A stretch of 64,000 nucleotides of DNA from Burkholderiales bacterium (GTDB lineage Bacteria; Pseudomonadota; Gammaproteobacteria; Burkholderiales; Burkholderiaceae_D), in the NCBI GenBank assembly GCA_016177875.1, contig JACOUL010000021.1:1-64000 (forward strand), read 5' to 3'. The notes under the pieces are model-generated. The model did no database searches and was not told the DNA's origin. It saw only the letters and a program-made list of their open reading frames with translations. Shown here one piece after another: positions 61,827 through 64,000 of this stretch. Numbering within the stretch: the first letter of the stretch is position 1; every line of letters begins with the position of its first letter. The position numbers were made by a program, and so were the translations under genes.

Positions 61827-64000
61827 TGAAAACCAAACCAATGAAGGCATTATCCCGTTTGATGAACTTAAAGCGCCTGGGCGTCGCGCTGGTGTTATCG
61901 TGCACGCTGCTGCCGCCGCTCTTGGCCGCTGCGCCGCCTGCAGGCGGAGAAGCGGTTTTGAATTTTGTCGGCGCCGATATCGAATCGGTGATCAAGGCGG
62001 TCGGTCAGTACACCAATACGACCTTCATCATCGATCCTCGCGTCAAGGGGACGATCAACTTGATTTCCGAACGTCCGGTCAGTAAGGCGCAGGCGTTTGG
62101 CTTGCTGGGTTCGGCGCTTCGGTTGCAAGGTTATGCGATCGTGATCGGCGATGGCTTCGCCAAGGTTGTGCCCGAGGCCGATGCGAAGCTGCAGGCGGGG
62201 CCGATCCAGAAAGGCACCATACGCGGCGATCAAATCGCGACGCAAATTTTTCATTTGAATTATGAATCGGCGCCGAACTTGGTGACGATTTTGCGTCCGT
62301 TGATTTCGCCCAACAACACGATCAATGCAAATCCCGGCAACAACTCCCTGGTCATCACCGACTATGCCGACAACTTGAGGCGCTTGGGCAAAATCGTCGC
62401 CGCTCTGGATACGCCACCTTCCGGGGATATGGATGTGGTGCCGATTCATCATGCGATTGCGAGCGATATCGCGACCATGGTCAATCGCCTGCTGGAACCG
62501 GCGCCTGCTGCGGGGGCAGTTGATCGCGTCAATCTCCTGGTTGATTCGCGTACCAATTCCGTCATCATCCGTGCGCCATCTGCGGCCCGCGCCAACTTGG
62601 CGAAGTCGCTGATTGCGAAGCTGGATCAGCCGACCTCGAACCCCGGCAATATTCATGTAGTGCATTTGAAAAATGCCGATGCGATTAAGCTCGCACAAAC
62701 TTTGCGTGCCGTGGTGGCGGCCGATGCTTCTGCTTCTTCGTCTTCATCGACGCCTTCATCTTCGCCGACACCGGCATTTTCTGCGCCAGCCGCCCAGCCG
62801 GGGCAGCCGCAACCCGGCGGCGGCATGCAAGCCCAGCCGCTTTCCAGCTCGTCCACGCCCGCTCAAAATAACCTGCCTTCCGGCGGCGGCGCCGGCTTTA
62901 TCCAGGCTGATGCGGCGACCAATACTTTGATCATTACCGCAAGCGAAGCGGTCTACCGCAATTTGCGTGCGGTGATCGATAAACTTGATGCCCGTCGCGC
63001 GCAAGTTTACGTCGAGTCATTGATCGTCGAGGTCAATGGCGACAAGGTGGGCGATTTTGGCGTGCAATGGCTTGGGCTGTCGGGCGATAACACCAGCCGC
63101 TATCGTGTGGGTGCCGTCAGCGATTTTGCCTCAGGCGGCGCCAATCTCGTTAATCTGGCTACTTCGGTGGCTGCATCCGGTACGGCCAATGCAACTCCGC
63201 CAAGCATCCCCACGGGCTTGTCGCTTGGATTGTTCAAGCAAATCAATGGCAAGCTAGGCTTGGGCGCAGTGTTGCATGCGCTGGAAAGCGTTTCCGACAC
63301 CAATATCCTATCGACGCCGAATCTGTTGACGCTCGATAATGAAGAAGCCCGCATCATCGTCGGCCAAAACGTGCCTTTCATTACTGGACAGTACACCACT
63401 GCAGCATCGGGCGGCTCTGCCGGCGTGAATCCGTTCCAGACGGTCGAGCGTAAGGATATCGGTTTGTCGTTGCGGGTCAAGCCGCAAGTTTCCGAAGGTG
63501 GCACTATCAAGCTGGCAATTTATCAAGAATCTTCGGATATCGATAATTCGGTCACCAGCGCTGCCGGGATCATTACCACGAAACGTTCGATCGAGACCAA
63601 TGTCCTAGTCGACGACGGACAGATTATCGTATTAGGCGGTTTGATTTCCGACACGGTTCGGGATGGCACAGAGAAGGTTCCAGGTTTTGGCGACCTTCCC
63701 ATCATCGGCAATTTATTTAAAGCGCAGGCGCGCACGCGTACCAAGCGCAACTTGATGGTGTTTCTGCGGCCGGTAATCCTTCGTACCGCCGAGCATAGCG
63801 CCAGCCTGGTGACCGACCGCTATGACTATATCCGTGGCGCTCAACTGGATGCGCAGCCGAGGCAAACCATATTGTTGCCGACTGTCGAAGCGCCGGTTCT
63901 GCCGCAATTGCAGAATGGCCAACCCGCCGGCGGCGCGCTGTTTCAGCAGGCATTACCCCAAAAGCAGCCGGCCGCTAACGGTGCACAACCGGGGGCTGTC
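61826..64000 (+). CDS. gspD: Type II secretion secretin, 3' end beyond the window
   Basis: 725 codons are open to the window edge. ATG at 61826 overlaps the gspN stop; ATGs at 61841 and 61862 are alternatives. Signal peptide about 1-35. N0-N3 domains with VLNFVGADIESVIKAVGQYT, followed at about residues 293-355 by a Ser/Pro/Gln-rich insert, then the secretin domain (QNVPFITGQY, RKDIGLSLRVKPQVSEGG, LVDDGQIIVLGGLI, VPGFGDLPIIGNLFK, LMVFLRPVI). Outer-membrane channel for folded exoenzymes, such as the esterases in this window. The tail after about 690 is Gln/Pro-rich. Confidence 0.95.
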   Translation, partial: MKTKPMKALSRLMNLKRLGVALVLSCTLLPPLLAAAPPAGGEAVLNFVGADIESVIKAVGQYTNTTFIIDPRVKGTINLISERPVSKAQAFGLLGSALRLQGYAIVIGDGFAKVVPEADAKLQAGPIQKGTIRGDQIATQIFHLNYESAPNLVTILRPLISPNNTINANPGNNSLVITDYADNLRRLGKIVAALDTPPSGDMDVVPIHHAIASDIATMVNRLLEPAPAAGAVDRVNLLVDSRTNSVIIRAPSAARANLAKSLIAKLDQPTSNPGNIHVVHLKNADAIKLAQTLRAVVAADASASSSSSTPSSSPTPAFSAPAAQPGQPQPGGGMQAQPLSSSSTPAQNNLPSGGGAGFIQADAATNTLIITASEAVYRNLRAVIDKLDARRAQVYVESLIVEVNGDKVGDFGVQWLGLSGDNTSRYRVGAVSDFASGGANLVNLATSVAASGTANATPPSIPTGLSLGLFKQINGKLGLGAVLHALESVSDTNILSTPNLLTLDNEEARIIVGQNVPFITGQYTTAASGGSAGVNPFQTVERKDIGLSLRVKPQVSEGGTIKLAIYQESSDIDNSVTSAAGIITTKRSIETNVLVDDGQIIVLGGLISDTVRDGTEKVPGFGDLPIIGNLFKAQARTRTKRNLMVFLRPVILRTAEHSASLVTDRYDYIRGAQLDAQPRQTILLPTVEAPVLPQLQNGQPAGGALFQQALPQKQPAANGAQPGAV

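Noticed and set aside
61895..62698. 267-codon minus-strand frame at the start of gspD
   Set aside because: Shadow; gspD on the plus strand has all secretin motifs.
1..64000. tRNA, rRNA and riboswitch genes
   Set aside because: No cloverleaf-like tRNA sequences, ribosomal RNA motifs or known riboswitch cores were recognised in the gaps by eye.

Overview
The window is chromosomal DNA of a betaproteobacterium of the order Burkholderiales, most like Oxalobacteraceae. The basis is gene order and protein family content: dacC-dat-lipB-lipA, mla-type MCE operon, birA-coaX-SPOR, argB-HAD-slmA, moeB-ctpA-envC-gpmA and rhodanese-grxC-secB-gpsA. No rRNA, tRNA or CRISPR array was found. G+C is moderate (upper fifties by eye) and falls at the left edge.

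Layout. 1-1660: end of a Tn7-like element abutting the 3' end of lipA. It carries one unfamiliar 493-aa gene and is cut by an IS3-family element running off the left edge. 1651-14747: housekeeping block with lipoate synthesis (lipA, lipB), DUF493, D-amino acid aminotransferase, DD-carboxypeptidase, hydrolase, ferredoxin, VanZ protein, a lipid transport operon (MlaE-STAS, MlaF, MlaD, PqiC-like), epimerase, birA, coaX and a SPOR protein. 14750-19528: CWC/zf-HC2/ECF sigma unit, argB, TraB/GumN protein, pyrimidine nucleotidase and slmA, with two copies of a hairpin repeat. 19549-23034: two tandem secreted proteins with WWWNP-type repeats. 23144-28296: pabBC, L,D-transpeptidase, LuxR-type regulator and a large secreted alpha/beta hydrolase. 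28303-36094: moeB/hesA, ctpA, envC, gpmA, rhodanese, grxC, secB, SH3 protein, gpsA, cupin. 36176-38620: SEC-C/TPR/OGT-like protein. 39130-46322: four secreted esterases of the PHB depolymerase family with Thr-rich linkers and a nearly invariant 57-residue C-terminal domain, plus a second LuxR-type regulator. 46428-56100: GSCFA protein, a broken VOC gene, and a membrane glycan-type cluster (DUF2079, GT2, PTPS-related, GtrA). 56272-64000: type II secretion operon gspG-H-I-J-K-L-M-N-D, open at the right edge.

How it fits together. The secreted esterases, the large hydrolase and the WWWNP proteins have Sec-type signal peptides, and a type II secretion operon lies in the same window, so export through it is plausible. 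The main new observation is regulatory. Three of the four esterase genes, and the large secreted hydrolase next to the first LuxR-type gene, are preceded by a palindrome whose centre sits 30.5-31.5 bases before a -10-like hexamer, the usual place for a LuxR-type activator near -42. The esterase palindromes share CTGGCC-N4-GGCCAG, while the hydrolase palindrome has different arms on the same frame. This suggests two paralogous EpsA-like regulators with distinct operators controlling a secreted polyester or ester hydrolysis regulon. The fourth esterase (first in order) has the same palindrome further from its likely promoter and a 12-codon ORF in its leader.
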